From Porites lobata (taxonomy: Eukaryota; Cnidaria; Anthozoa; Scleractinia; Poritidae): DNA of 64,000 bases. Of this stretch, positions 1 through 12,386 are shown piece after piece; within the stretch, counting starts at the first letter, position 1, and each line of letters begins with the position of its first letter. The notes under the pieces are model-generated. The model was given only the letters and a program-made list of their open reading frames with translations. It was not told where the DNA came from and did no database searches. Position numbers and translations under genes: made by a program. The stretch covers positions 751,501 through 815,500 of the forward strand of contig CALNXK010000034.1 in NCBI GenBank assembly GCA_942486035.1. Direction: 5' to 3'.

Positions 1-2935
1 TTAACCATAGCAAACCCACCTCCGCCAAAACCACCATGGGAAACTGGACATGTTCCCCCAGTTCCCCCGTTGGTAAAACTCAACGCCTTTGTTGCAAATG
101 CAACACCGCCTTTCCCATCCCCACTTAGTCCTGCTCCTGCTCCAGACCTTAAATTAGAATCACTGTTCCCTGTGTCAGCATTGCAGACTTGTCCCCCACT
201 GCCCCGTGTTCCTCCACATTGAGTCCCACTCGCTGTCGCCTGACCTGGGTCACCGTCGGTATATTGGTTACGTGCTGTTGCTCCTCCCCCTCCCCCTCCG
301 GCAATTATAAGTGGAGTGTTATCAGACAGGGTTACAAACGTTCCACCACCCCCTCCCCCTGGTCTATCAGGGAAGCTTACAGTTGCACCACCCTCCTGTC
401 CGACTAGGATTTTGATTTGAGTTCCTCGGGAAAGCTTGAAAGATCCTATTATCTTTGCGCCTAAGCCACCAAGCGTCCAAGGAAGCGGATAAGATTGTGT
501 TCCGTCCGAACCATTTCCGCCAGAACCACCTGATGCTTCAATAACGTAAGTTCCAGTCATGGGCACAGTCCAAATTTGGATTCCGTTGTTTAAAGTAACT
601 TTTCCTTCCAGGGACGTTCCTACATATCCAGATATATCACTCGGTCCAGTTTCTTTTTTGGCGCCCAGTGTCGTAAAGACATATTTATGGTCTGAAAAGA
701 AAAATGTTATAAATTAAATAACTAGGCTGGTGGTCAAATCTTCTCAGACCTGAAGCAAACTCAGTAAATTAACACCTGCGTTGCTCTTATCTTACCATCA
801 TGTTTTCCTCCGGCTGAAAATACTGGCTCCTAAAAAGGATATGAAATGCAGCTCAATTTTGTGTTATTTCTCTTCTGAACATTACTTCCCTTGGGGACTT
901 AAGATCTGACGACGGTGACGGCAACGAGAACGGAAACGACCGTTAAGGAATAGGTTTAATAAGCAAACCAACAACCAGGGGCGGATCTAGGGGGAGGGTG
1001 CAGGGGGTGCGCACCCCCCCTGAGATGACCTGCAGTTTTCTAATACAACTGGTATTCTGCAAAAAAAAAAAAAAACTATGTGGTTTATTGGTGTTGAAGT
1101 AGAGCAAGAGACGAGTGCACCCCCTCCTAAAAAAAATCCTGGATCCGCCCCTGACAACTCTGCACGTGCATCACGCTTTTCATTTCTTTGCCGCCATCGC
1201 ACGATTACGACGTTAAAATGGGCCAAATTTCACGTTTTATGGAGGACGTATTAAACAAACGGCGACCAAATTTTCTTTCCCCTTCTTAACATGAATATTG
1301 TTCTTAGGAATTCAACTCCAGGAGAGTTTGCCTACATTTGTCAAAGTAAGTTTGTTGGACTAATGGAGATAAAGATTGAAAGAACGCTGCGTAGGAAGGA
1401 GCATAGCTTGCTAGCAGGCTGTATTCTTGCTCATCCCCACCAGACAGGTCTCTGCCCAGGAAAGCCGGAAAACAAGCAAAACGCATTCAATCAGTCTATG
1501 TGTTTTACGTAAGGGATCATTTATTTAATTTAAGTTATTTGGGGGGGGGGGGTGGGGGTTGGAGGGAATCATAACAGAAATCCCCAAACGAGGGTTGAAT
1601 TTAATAATAGCTTTAAGTACTACTCACGCTTAAGTTGACAAACTGTGCAAAGGTATACCCCCTTTGAGTGGTGAGAGCTCCGTGGATACTCGCATCAGTT
1701 GCTTCTTTATTTAGTTCACAATCTCCACTTTCGATGTTTTCGTAATTAAAAGACATGCAGTTTGACCGTGCCAAACATAATTGTGCGCATGACAGGAGGT
1801 CATAAGTCCGCTGTTTGTGAATGGTGTATCCTCTGAGCACGTGATTATCCTTGGTACTTACAGTAGATGAACGGCGCATGTCTTCCCTTATCAGTAAAAG
1901 ACTAACAGGAAGGGTAATGCAAATCAAGATGAAAAGTACTTCCATCGTGTATACCCTGTCAAAAAAGATATTCGAAAAGTAAGTCAGATTTCAAATTTAA
2001 GTCAAGACAACAAAGAAACAATTCTAAAGCTATTGTAAACTGCAGAATAAAGATAAATTTCCTTTATAATTGTATTTTTGTAGAAGACATCAAAGTTGTT
2101 GCAAATTAAGCCACAATATCAAGTCGGTTTTATCTGAGCGAATCAGGGGCAAAATCCAGAGCACATAAGCACTTTAACAAGTTTCTACGAGCCAGTAACA
2201 ACATAATGTACTGTGAACATTTTGAAGAAAGTCTGTGGGAGTCATGTAGTTTTCCTCATGTCATGAGTGAAGGACAAAGAAGAAGTCTTGGGAGTCTCCA
2301 ACAGGATTCAAACCTAATATCTTCCAAGTACCGGCTGGCTCTCTTTCCGCGGCTCATTCTTACGAGCTACGGAGAGACTGAAGCCAGACTCGTGAAGAGC
2401 AAACTCATTTCATATGTTTAACAAGCGTTCTGTATGCTTCTAGGATCAGCATTGTCAAGAGCGTACAGGTTAGTAGTAAATGAAGGAAATGGAAAATTTT
2501 ACTCTTGTCAATAGCGTTGCACAAAATCTCAAGTCCCTGACAAAATTCAAACTTGTGACCTTCCAAAGACCAGATCAGTGGGTTCGTGCTCTTTTCTCTG
2601 AGATCAGCGCAATGTGATCATAATGAATGAATAGTTGCTGCTACCATGACTGGCGTATGACTTAAAACCCAGGAAAGACTCAGGAAATGCTGTGTCTTGC
2701 ATTCCATCGATATCACAGTGATGAATGTGCCAAAAAATAATAAGGGGCTCAATATAGCCCCCTCTTTTGAAGACGTTGCATTGGATCGAAATCAAATTTA
2801 ACAACATCACGCAATCTTCTATTTAACGTGTCGCCTTATTATTATATCACTTGGTGCTGTACCTTAGATGTCCACATTAAACAAGTATGCAGTATGTAGA
2901 TTACCTTACCTTAGTTGTGATTTGGGGTGGTTCAT
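1..2935 (-). CDS. PAN/apple plus glycine-rich protein, array copy A (3' end outside window)
   Basis: Spliced model, minus strand: exon 1 2910-2935 (ATG at 2935, reads MNHPKSQL), exon 2 1628-1955, exon 3 796-829, exon 4 691 down to 1, still open at the window edge. Intron phases are 2, 0 and 1. Exon 2 encodes a hydrophobic stretch (MEVLFILICITLPVSLLLI), probably a signal peptide or signal anchor, then a PAN/apple-like module with spaced cysteines (SCAQLCLARSNC, then GDCEL). Exon 3 is a 34-nt linker reading EPVFSAGGKHD. Exon 4 encodes a glycine-rich domain with GTYVIEASGGSGGNG and an LIIAGGGGGGG run, like the glycine-rich region of ALK/LTK-type receptors, but no kinase is visible. It is probably secreted or membrane-anchored. 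The function is unknown. The start is supported by phase and by similarity to copy C. Confidence 0.8.
903..1400. repeat. Dispersed repeat of the GACGACGGTGACGG family, split by a MITE
   Basis: The left part reads GACGACGGTGACGGCAACGA. The right part, after 1153, contains CTGCACGTGCATCACG, a TTTCTTTGCCG block, ACGACGTTAAAATG and AGGAATTCAACTCCAGGAG. The same ordered blocks occur at 46558-46923 and twice at about 59290-60025. This copy is interrupted by the element at 976-1153. It lies in the copy A intron between the 34-nt exon and the PAN exon. The right boundary is approximate. Confidence 0.6.
976..1153. mobile_element. MITE with CAGGGGCGGATC ends and 5-bp target duplication
   Basis: Terminal inverted repeats CAGGGGCGGATCTAG and (reverse-complemented) CAGGGGCGGATCCAG bound a 178-bp element with a poly-A tract inside. 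ACAAC flanks it on both sides (971-975 and 1154-1158). A second terminus of the same family ends near 25757. Open frames here (GADPGFFLGGG-like) are repeat artefacts. Confidence 0.75.
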
Positions 2936-5336
2936 TTGTTTACGCGGATTCTGATGATACGAAGCAAAGGACTTGTGCTCCCTAACAGCCCTGAATGAGA
3001 AATAATGACGCTGAAGCTCTCTTTCGACCCTCTCGGCAACCCTCTCGGCTCATTTTCTAATATCAACAGATTGATTTCTGTTTGCATATCAAGCTGACAT
3101 TCATTGTTTTTGCCGGGATGGAGGAAGATAAGCTTTATCTATCTTACTGGAGCTGCAAGAAGTTTATGAGGCTAAGAGACAACATTTTCCTTAAAATAAT
3201 TTTTTTCAGAGCAGAACAAGTATAGATAAGAATTACTGAGATTCTGTATTTTTGTATAAAATTTTAGTTGTGCTGTATTTGCGCTTAGCTTTTTGTGGTT
3301 ACAAGGGCTTTACATCCTTCACGAAGCTAAGGAACGAAACCTTTCATGAAAGAATTTTGTTTGGTCATGAAAGGATTTGAAGACTCTAGTTTAGGGCACG
3401 TATTCTCGAAATGACTTGTTCTTTTATTTTTTTATTTTTTTTTTTTACTCCGGCGATGAACGTTACATATCTGTTTCGTTTGATATTTTTGGTATTATCC
3501 TCTCGGATGGGCAAGTTACGTTTTCACTGGTGCATGTCAATCTTTTCGTACCGAAAACCCCACCTTACAAAGAAAGAACCACGACGACAACAAAACAAGA
3601 GAGTCAACAGTTAGCTTTGCTATATTGAGTCAGAATTTTTTAACTTTAGTTAATTGGGAGATTTTCCAAATTTCCCCGGCAACCGTGAACAGAGCAATAA
3701 ACAAAGCCAAAGGAAAAATTAAGAATTACAATAAAAACTTGCGGGGGGGGGAGGGGATTGCATTTCTATTGTTTTTTCTACCCCCTCTCCCTCGACTAGT
3801 GTGTACAACATTTGATGGTTCCAAATCGATTGATTTATAGATTCATTTCAGCCTCTTTTAGAGTGACAAATCCCTGACTGAAATTGAAAATCGAACACGC
3901 TAAACTACAAAACAATGTAGGATCTGTTAGAATCAAAACAATTCCCGCGAAGGTGACACCCGTATGAAAGCAACAGGAATGCTGGTTAGGAAATTAAAAT
4001 TCTAACCCTGAAGGAGACCAGTCTAGTAAAACAAAATTATTTTTCTGTCCTTAACACCCTAATAAGTAGCAAAGTCTGCAATTTACGCAGGTCCTAAGCG
4101 AAGAGCATCTTTCATGTGGAAGTCTCTCCAACGAACAATTCCGCGCGCGCCTTTGCAAGGTTTATAAACTTCAGTCATGAGGGAAATAGAGCTTTTATCT
4201 TTCACACAGGAACAATTTGAAGCCACCGTCAATTTCTTTCGACACTCCGTTCTCCTCCGAACCTCCACTGAACTTTGCAACATCCTCTCTAATTTTCTGA
4301 TGTCAACAGATTTGATTTCTACTCAAAAATCGACAGACATGTTTTTGTTGTGTCTGGCAAGAGAACGGGTTTGGGGAGTTCAACCTCTCTATGAGCCTTA
4401 GAGACAGCAGATTTTTCAAAAGAATTTTGTTAAGGTTAAAACATGGGCTGATAAAAGCTATCACCTTTCCTTTCTCATGATATTTAAGTTTTATTTGCGC
4501 CTAGTTTATTTCAGTGTGTTCAGCCTGTGTACAGACGCCTCCTTCGCTAAAAAAAGTCGGGGAGTTTCTAGAGGAGGGGGCGGCTGTGCACGGGCTAATT
4601 TGGGTTACAAGTACGACAAGACCGTATTCGAAAGAATTTTGTTCAGCGGAATATTGACTTTTCGGAGCAGATAGGGATACCACGCTTTAGAATTCTAACC
4701 ATGCAGGATTCTCATCTTTTTTTTAACCATTACCGCCTCGCTTCGTCTGTTACTTTTGATAATAAGAATTGTGATGAGATAAATAAATTTACTTTGATTT
4801 TGTACCGAAAAACTCATCATACAATTCCACAGTAATAGACTACTAAGAGTAGAGAAGCACTGGTTTTTCCATCTGTTTTATCTTTTCCCGCCAACAAATT
4901 TCCGCTATTATGATTCATTATGTTCAGAAAATGCCTCACAGACTTTCTTTAGAAACTTACTACTTTATTCATTTCTCTGAGATTTGTTTTACATTTAGTC
5001 ACTACGTGTGCTTAAAACTGATCTACAAAACCAGATTTAATGAGATTCATGAATGTACTTGAAATCGCACCACCTTGATTAACGTTAGGGGGGAAAGGGT
5101 AAAAGCATGCCTTCTAGGTAATGAGTCCAGAATGGCATTTTTGGTTTGTTTATTTAAATTAAGCCTTGCTAAAGCTACGAACATGAAGGGTAAAGCAGTT
5201 TTTGTTTCGGTTTTGCAGATACAGTCTACTGGTGCATAGAGATACAATGGATATGATGCTAAAAAAGGGCTACGTATATTTACATCAATGAGAGACTACC
5301 TTGCTACTGAGGAAGAGTCTTTTTTTAAGTTTAATG
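2936..5336. other. Spacer between copy A and the glycine-rich relic; no gene seen
   Basis: There are only short unsupported open frames. Two stretches look like diverged copies of each other: about 3040-3230 and 4265-4440 share ATTTTCTAATATCAACAGA-type blocks, and the first is the 5' flank of copy A exon 1. A segment at 4180-4235 recurs at 5595-5645 (AGAGCTT, ACAGGA, GAAGCCA, CGTCAATTT blocks). The spacer therefore contains duplicated array DNA in decay. Confidence 0.5.
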
Positions 5337-5560
5337 TTTCATTGTAACTTTACCACCGCCTTTATCAACACACGCTATGTTCTGCCCCCCCCCCCGGAAA
5401 AACCGCCCCCCCCCCCCCTCCAAGTACCATGGTAGCCACACCCCCGCCAAAACAGCCAGGGGAAGCCGGACATGTTCCCCCAGTTCCCCCGTTGGAAACT
5501 CAACGATCTTGTTACAATTCCACTATCGCTTTCCCATCTCCTCTTAATCCTGCTCCTCTA
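5337..5560 (-). pseudogene. Broken fragment of the glycine-rich exon (fourth array unit)
   Basis: On the minus strand this matches the 3' part of the glycine-rich exons of copies B and C: the end block (AACTTTACCACCGCCTTTAT on the plus strand), the ACACGCTATGTTCTG block, then the GGACATGTTCCCCCAGTTCC and TTTCCCATCTCCTCTTAATC blocks. The middle has collapsed into C homopolymers, and bases are missing in the GTTGGAAACTCAACG block, so the frame is lost. Homology stops at about 5560. No PAN exon belonging to it was found. It is most likely a dead duplicate. Confidence 0.75.
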
Positions 5561-6018
5561 GGTTTACATCTTGCGGATCTTGGAACACGAGGAACCAGAG
5601 CTTATATCTGGCAAACAGGAGAAATGTGAAGCCATCGTCAATTTTTTTGTCTAGGCAAACTATGAATAGTGAAATCCCGGGAATGAAATGCGTGACGTAA
5701 CGGACAGTAATAATACAGGCGTTAATGACCATAGAACTCATCGTATTGTGAAACATGATGCGCAAGTTGTTAGACTATATTTCACCAAAGGGTTGATAAA
5801 ATTACAATTAATAGTTTTAGACGAAGAATAGGTTGAAAGTAACATATATTTTTCTTCATTAAAGTACAGGAAGATTAAGTGACACTTATGAGAATTATTG
5901 AAGTTTTCCAACTCTAATTCCTGTCTTACCTTCCTAACATAAGTTCTTTGATCTACTTGAACAATAAGCTAGCCCCATTTTCTTTGGGTTGGAACTCTGA
6001 CGAGGAACGTAAATAATA

Positions 6019-9000
6019 TTAACGCCTCAAAGTTATCATAACTTTACCATCGCCTTTATTGACACCCGCTATGTTCTGCTGATTTGTACCAGCATTATAT
6101 GATCCCCCTCCCCCAGCGGTACCTTTAATTGAAGTTCCCATTACTCCCCCACCGGAATAACCTCCCCCTCCCCCTCCATTAACCACAGCAAACCCACCGC
6201 CGCCAAAACCGCCAGAGGAAGCTATACATGTTCCCCCAGTTCCCCCTTTGGTAAAACTCAACGCCCTGTTTGCGCATATGGTTAAACCGCCTTTCCCATC
6301 CCCTCTTAGTCCTGCTCCTGCTCCAGATGTTAATGTAGAATCACTTTTCCCCGTGTCAGCATTGCAGACTTGTCCTCCGTGGCCCCCTGTTCCTCCACAC
6401 CGGGTCCCATTCGCTGTCGCCTGACCGGGGTCACCGTCGGTAAATTGGTTACGTGTTGCCCCTCCACCTCCTCCCCCACCGGCAATTATAAGTGGAGTGC
6501 TATCAGACAGGGTTACAAACGTTCCACCACCCCCTCCCCCTGGTCTATCTGCGAAGTTTATAGATGTACCACCCTCCTGTCCGACTAAGATTTTGATTTG
6601 AGTTCCTCGTGAAAGTTTGAAGGATCCTGATATCTTTGCGCCTAAGCCACCAAGCCTCCAAGGAAGCGGATAAGATTGTGTTCCGTCGGTACCATTTCCG
6701 CCAGAACCACCTGATGCTTCAATAACGTAAGTTCCAGTCACGGGCACAGTCCAAATTTGGATTCCGTTGTTTAAAGTAACTTTTCCTTCCAGGGACGTTC
6801 CTGCATATCCAGATATATGACTCGGTCCAGTTTCTCCTCTTGCACCCAGTGTCGTAAAGGCATATTTATGGTCTGAAGTAGTTAGAGAAAAGGTGAACAA
6901 TCACTAAAACGAGGATCTGAATGGGGGACCACATATCGGTTGTCGGTTAAAATTTTCGACCTTTGACGGGTGTCGGTAAATCTCGGTTAATGATTAAAAA
7001 ACAAGTTAATTATTAATAATCGTTACTTAATTCACACACTTTAAACTCTGTATAAGAGTAAAACTTCTTCATTTCGCGTAGATTAATCATTTGATTTTAA
7101 AAGAAGCTTATCTAAAGTCTGGTTTGCTTAAGCTGTGCGATCGTTTGCACCACTTTGAGCAGTCTTTAACCAGTTCTTCCCGCTTCACAGACCAGCGAAG
7201 TAATCAAGAGAAATAAGTGGTCGAAGAGGAAACGCCTAGTCTAATCTTTGAGATGAGTCGGATTTTTGTTAAGTTATTTTTAGTCACTGAATTCTGTTCC
7301 CGGGAAATAAGCGCGCACTTTCCTGGATTTTCTCCGAAAATGCGAAAATGAAGAGAAACAAAGGCGCACCCTATGAACGGTCTCAAATGAGCTTGAGCTG
7401 CTGGCACGAAATAGGCAGAGCTCTGTACAGGCCAGGAAACAAGCCAAAATCGAACCTAGGCGATTTTATAACTATTTTACACAAGTAAGTTGATGACAGG
7501 AAATTCTGCAAGTAACGAAATAGGGATTTAAAGTGATTTACCTTCACGCATACTTTTGATAAAAAAAGGGAAAATAAAACATACGATTTATTTCTGAGTA
7601 AAAACGTTCCTACAATGTCGGACCATGTCGGTTGTCGGTTGTCGGTTAATATTTTTTTCTGTCGGTAGTCGGTAATTTTTTTTCGTTTTGTCGGTAGTCA
7701 GTTATATTTTTCGCCGTTTGTCGCACCCTCTCAAACGTCTAGGACAAAGGAAGAGTTAAAAGTGGTCAATCTATTACTACTAAACAACCGGGACCAGCCC
7801 CCTTCCCCCTTCCCCCCTACCTAACCGGGACCAAGTAAACCATCATCTGCCTGTCTGTCAACTCACCATTTCGTCCTCCGCCGGCTGAAATATCAGGCCC
7901 CTAAAATGAATAAGGTAGTTCAGGTCAATTTGTAGACTAAAGAAATGTCCAGCGTTAGAAGTAAACTGCTAAATCTGTAGTTGTTATTTTCTCACTTGTA
8001 TACTGCTCTATTCCTTTAAAAGTTTTCAGATAGCCTACGCGACGAGACCTTGTAGCATTTATAGAGGATTTATGCTTTGATTTGTGAATTTGCCTAAGCT
8101 AGGCCCTTGTGCTTTATCATTTTTTGCACGTATTTTTCGTTGCCACCCTTTTAACTTTTCGCACAAAAATTGATACTCCTGAGGAATTTTTCTCTCTTGG
8201 TTTTCTTGGAATAAATCCCAGGGCTCCTAGCTCAAGCTCCACACCCGATCTGCATGCATGTGCCTCAGCTATGAATATAAATTTCGACTTGATTTGCTTG
8301 TGAAAGAATGTAGATATAGATAGGATGATATATTACAGTAATATCCTTTTAAAAAGGCAGGCTTGCAATGTACTATCTTTTCTTTACTTGCGTGGAAGAG
8401 CAATTTAGGTTTCTTTTTTTCAGGTGGGTGTTGAGCTGGGAGGGGAGAGGGAGGATATGGGGCATAAACCAATAAGTCCAAAAAGCGAAACGTTTGCATA
8501 CGTTCTGAATAAAATCGAGGCATTAAGATCATTTTTCTTATTCATTTCTTTCGTTAAACACCACCAAGATGTTGAGGTTAAGTTGTAAGGTAGGGCGATT
8601 TAGTTAATTGGGTGTGCCTATTTTAAGTTATATTGCTGACTAGCAAAGTGACATATAAATGAGATGCTGCACAGTCAGGTTTGACATATGAAAGATATGA
8701 TGAACAGTTTGATGTGTTTTAATAGAGTTCTTTATTTATTTCTTTGTTTATACTACTACATGAGAAATTTCAGCAATTTGATTGGCTTAGAGCAGTGGTA
8801 TTTCAGCTTAATTAGAATTATTATTCATTCAAAATATTTCTCCCTTTCTGAATGGCTAAAAGCACACGCATAATTCACCATAACCGCCTACTGATGACCA
8901 AATTTGGAAGATTTTTGCGATTAATCAACCGATGACGTTAAAAGTGCAGCTTCCTTGCAGGTCAATGTACCGTTAACCGAGAAGACCTGGGGACGAGGTT

Positions 9001-11358
9001 GAGTTGTGTTGGTTGTGAAAACAAAAATGGCGGACATGTCACTCGTGTCAAGAGTAAGAGCTAGGCGAAATAATAGATAAAAACATGGAAAGAACAGCAA
9101 GAAGACAACTCGAAGGGTGACATCTGCTATTGGAGAATATTTGCGGAGCTGAACAACCCAAAACGTGCACTATAGAAGATGAACTTAACATCGATGGAGG
9201 TAAGCACGTTTTAGCTATGTTTTTAAACTAGGAATTATTTCGGAGGGTGTTATCCTACGGCCTCGGCAGATAACACCCTCCTCGATCTCCATAATTCTTC
9301 ATAAGATGCGAAAGCCGAATTCATTAATTGTTAAATACCTACTGGTGAAAATTACAAACCTTTTGCGGGTAGTAGTGTAAACAAATTGATAGCATGATTT
9401 GTACCTGATATTTAGCATAAATACCAGGAGTGATATTTCAAAATTGTCTCAAATTTCATTCGCCTTACGGCTCGTGAAATTACGAATAACAATTTTGCAA
9501 CATCACTCGTGGTACTTATGCCAAGTATTACTACAAATCATGCTATTGCCTATACTAATAAAGCTTATTTTAACTGAGTCTGGCTGACTAAGGCCATTCT
9601 CTCTTTTTTCTCCGTTTGGCGTCGTCGGACCGACCCAAATTTTTGGCATTTTCAAGAAAAAAAAAGTAACGACATAGTTAAACCATTTTTCTCTTGAAAT
9701 AATTCTTTTAATCTGAAAAATGGGCATACTAACAGCACAGAGAACAACAGGAACAAAATCAGGAACATTTCTTACAGTATATTGTGCATTTTGTTAATCC
9801 AAATATATGAATGTTAACTTTTAATGACGTCCTGGGGTACCAGGGCCTTCTATTCCGAGACTTCTTGGGTTTTTTTTAGGTTTTTTTTTTTTTTAATCCG
9901 ACCGACCGACCCAATATCAGAAAACGCATTCGACACTAAACGAAAAAAAGGGGGGATGGCCCAAAGAACGTTAAGTAAACAGTACAGTGAATGAATATAT
10001 TATACTCACACTTATGTTAACAAAGTGTCCAAAAGTATACCCCCTTTTAGAGGTGATTGCCACTGAAATGCTTGCAGGTGAAACTTCTCTGTTCAACTCG
10101 CAAACTCCATTTTCGACGCTTTGGTAATTAAACGACATGCAGCTTTGATGTGCCAAACATAGCTGTGCGCATGACAGGAAGTCATAAGTATGTTGTTTGT
10201 GAATGGTGTGCCCTTTCAGCACGTGATCCTCTGTTGTGCTTACAGTAGACGAGCGACGCATGTCCGTCCTTATCAGTAGCAACCCAACAGGGGCGATGAA
10301 AGTTGTTAAAGCAAAGAGCAGCACTCCGATCAAGAATTCCCTATAAAAATATATTAAGTGTTGATTTCAATTTTCAAAAACAAGTAGGAAAAAAACCGAA
10401 AACAATCGGAGTGGTGCGCGATGCGGGCGCATAAACTAGCGTCATTTTGTCTGGAAAACGCAATAGCCGTCGTTTTACTAACAGAAACAAGAAAAGAAAT
10501 GTAAGACGTTTTATCAATTTGCAATCGGGAGAGGGCTTAACCTCCCACAATAAAAATAACCACGATAACCTTTCTGGTGACAAAGTAAATTGAAGCTTTC
10601 GGGGTGTCTATTTTTTGAGAATAAGCGCGAAAATAACTTTAAGTCAAATCTTTTACTCTTAGTCATGCTCGTCCTTGTCCTCGAATCTAAAGGGTTCTTT
10701 CGAGATTGTCGCATATCATTTGACCATGCTCATACGTTTCGCTTACTTCGAATTCATATCGCCTTACAGACCTATATTTTTGGAAAATGAAAAAAAAAAG
10801 ATAAAAATTTCATCCTTTAATAAATTCAAAAGGGGGGACAATATCCCATCATCGAACTGACAAATAGAGCTAAGTTTGCTACGACGGTTTTCCCTTTCAA
10901 TGATGATTTACAGCATTTAATGTTAACTTTTCCCTAAATAAACCTTGGACATTTTTTCGGATAAAACGGTTCTCACATGGGACTCTGCACCTCGCCTTTT
11001 CTCTTACATGTAAAATCCATCGAGTTTTCAACCCTCTAGCCACTAGCGTGTTTGCAACAATGGCTTTTCACAAAGGGCCAGATAGGGACGAATTAGTTTA
11101 ACAGTTTGAACAGCACGATCTCGGGCCTATAGTTATGACCTTATTTTCAGTTCCGAGCCAACGACCGATCTGTTTATTGCTGGACGAAAGAGATGGCGAT
11201 AGGAAACGAAACACTGACTTTGCGGCACCGTTGGGTGAAATATGTGTTCTTTTCACTTTTACAACAACTTCATGTAAGACTTAAGAATATATTTGTAACT
11301 GAAACTATATTTTGATAACAAAAAAGGGTTATATTATGACTTACCGGAAAGAAGACAT
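6019..11358 (-). CDS. PAN/apple plus glycine-rich protein, array copy B (complete)
   Basis: Minus-strand exons: 11345-11358 (14 nt, MSSF plus two bases), 10010-10340, 7867-7900, 6019-6872. They sum to 1233 nt, giving 410 residues with no internal stop. Phases 2, 0 and 1 match copies A and C. Exon 2 starts with a hydrophobic segment (EFLIGVLLFALTTFIAPVG), then a PAN/apple-like module (SCAQLCLAHQSC, GVCEL). The 34-nt exon reads GPDISAGGGRN. The last exon opens with a short collagen-like GARGETGPS stretch, then the glycine-rich domain, and ends KVMITLRR-stop. The TTG codon inside exon 2 is not the start, because an acceptor (TTTTTATAG) precedes the exon. The first exon was picked by its strong donor (CG/GTAAGT) and matching phase. 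It does not resemble exon 1 of A or C, so it is the least certain part. Confidence 0.8.
6930..7745. repeat. Clusters of GTCGGTTGTCGGTTA-type short repeats in copy B intron
   Basis: Two clusters, about 6935-7010 and 7620-7740, are built from GTCGGTTGTCGGT, GTCGGTAGTCGGT and TCGGTTAA units in the intron between the 34-nt and glycine-rich exons of copy B. The DNA between them is unremarkable. They may be the two ends of one old element or a diverged simple repeat. No coding content is seen. Confidence 0.45.
9238..9290. repeat. Short foldback GGTGTTATC / GATAACACC
   Basis: GGAGGGTGTTATC and GATAACACCCTCC form a small inverted repeat around a GGCCTCGG core. A related palindrome with GTTATCAGCC arms is at 28524-28668. 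It lies in the copy B intron. Confidence 0.5.
9592..9961. repeat. Possible MITE with GGCCAT ends
   Basis: The left end GGCCATTCTCTCTTTTTT and the reverse complement of the right end (GGCCATCCCCCCTTTTTTT) are similar, and internal CGACCGACCCAA-type blocks occur near both ends. It sits just downstream of the PAN exon in a copy B intron. Boundaries and classification are tentative. Confidence 0.4.
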
Positions 11359-11608
11359 TTAGAATGCTGATCTTCCTAAGATCCTTCGTTCAATAGAAGC
11401 TGTCCTGATAGGAAAGCAAAACTTTCGCTACAATACGTATACGGGAACTTTTTTTTCCTAAACGTCTAGCAGCTGCTGATAATTGCTGCCGTTTAAAACT
11501 GAAAGTGTTGCTTGCAAAGCAAATTGAATGTGAAGCAAATTTTGGCTGTGTGCATTATTTAACAATTTGTGCATGTGTCAACGTGCGTATGTCGAGATAT
11601 TGGGCACG

Positions 11609-11700
11609 CGGGAAGTTTGGAGAGCACGAAAGAGGCGTAAGAGTTGCTCAAGTCGCAGCCGAGAGTAAGTCTAGCCTCTTGAGTGCTCTCCAAACTTCCC
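11609..11700. mobile_element. Hairpin element with GGGAAGTTTGGAGAGCAC arms
   Basis: Arms GGGAAGTTTGGAGAGCAC and GTGCTCTCCAAACTTCCC are exact reverse complements (18 bp) around a loop of about 56 bases that contains further partly complementary blocks. No gene is inside. A small non-autonomous foldback element is likely. Confidence 0.7.
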
Positions 11701-12072
11701 AAGTATATTGGGCTCAAATTTTCAGAGATTACTGAAATTGTTATGCTCTTTCAATATTAAGGGTTTTTTTTATTAGCTTCATCAGATAATGAAGAGCATA
11801 TGTTAATGAGGCAGAAAATGTAAACAAAGATTCGCCTATTGACGTCATCAGCGTGCTCAATGGCTATGAAGCACGCTCGCAATACTGAATTTGATTAGGC
11901 AAATATTCTGGCTATGCTATAATCCCGTGGGACTTGTGTCTTGATCTAATAAGAAATAGTAAGTGCACGCATTTGGCTCATGCGAGGCGAATAATGACTA
12001 CTGCTTTTAAATTTATACGAGCCGAGAAAACATTTTTCTTATCAGATGTCAGTGAAAATAACTGATTGATAT

Positions 12073-12386
12073 TGGGCTATTGCATTTAATATCCGTACCT
12101 CCCCCCCCCGGTTGAGGACTTGCCCTTTCTTCTTACCCCTGAAGATTGGCTAAAATTGCATTTACCCCCGAAGACTTCCATAAAATATGGGCTTACCCCT
12201 GAAGAATATGGCTTTAGCCCTGAAGAATTTCGTAAAAATTGAAACCTCACCCCCAATGAATTCCATATTTTTTTTCTCTACCCCTGAAGAAATCCTCAAT
12301 TTTTATAACTTACCCCTGGAGAATTCCGTGGTTCCTCAACCGGGGGAGGGGGGGGGGGGGCTGCGGATATTAAATGCAATAGCCCA
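12073..12386. mobile_element. MITE with TGGGCTATTGCATTTAATAT ends and internal repeats
   Basis: The two ends are inverted copies (TGGGCTATTGCATTTAATAT, and the same sequence reverse-complemented at 12362-12386). Inside, CCTCCCC / CCGGTTGAGGA at the left and its complement at the right extend the foldback. The core holds about seven degenerate units around ACCCCTGAAGAA. About 314 bp, non-coding. Confidence 0.75.

Noticed and set aside
189..407. Plus-strand frames opposite the glycine-rich exons (also 6370-6588 and 15088-15279)
   Set aside because: They are antisense shadows of glycine codons, conserved only because the minus-strand exons are duplicated.
987..1226. 79-codon minus-strand frame reading GADPGFFLGGG
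   Set aside because: It lies across the CAGGGGCGGATC MITE; the matching frame at 25600-25782 comes from another terminus of the same family.
10331..10333. TTG as start codon of array copy B
   Set aside because: It lies inside an exon preceded by an acceptor; the frame continues upstream as in copies A and C.
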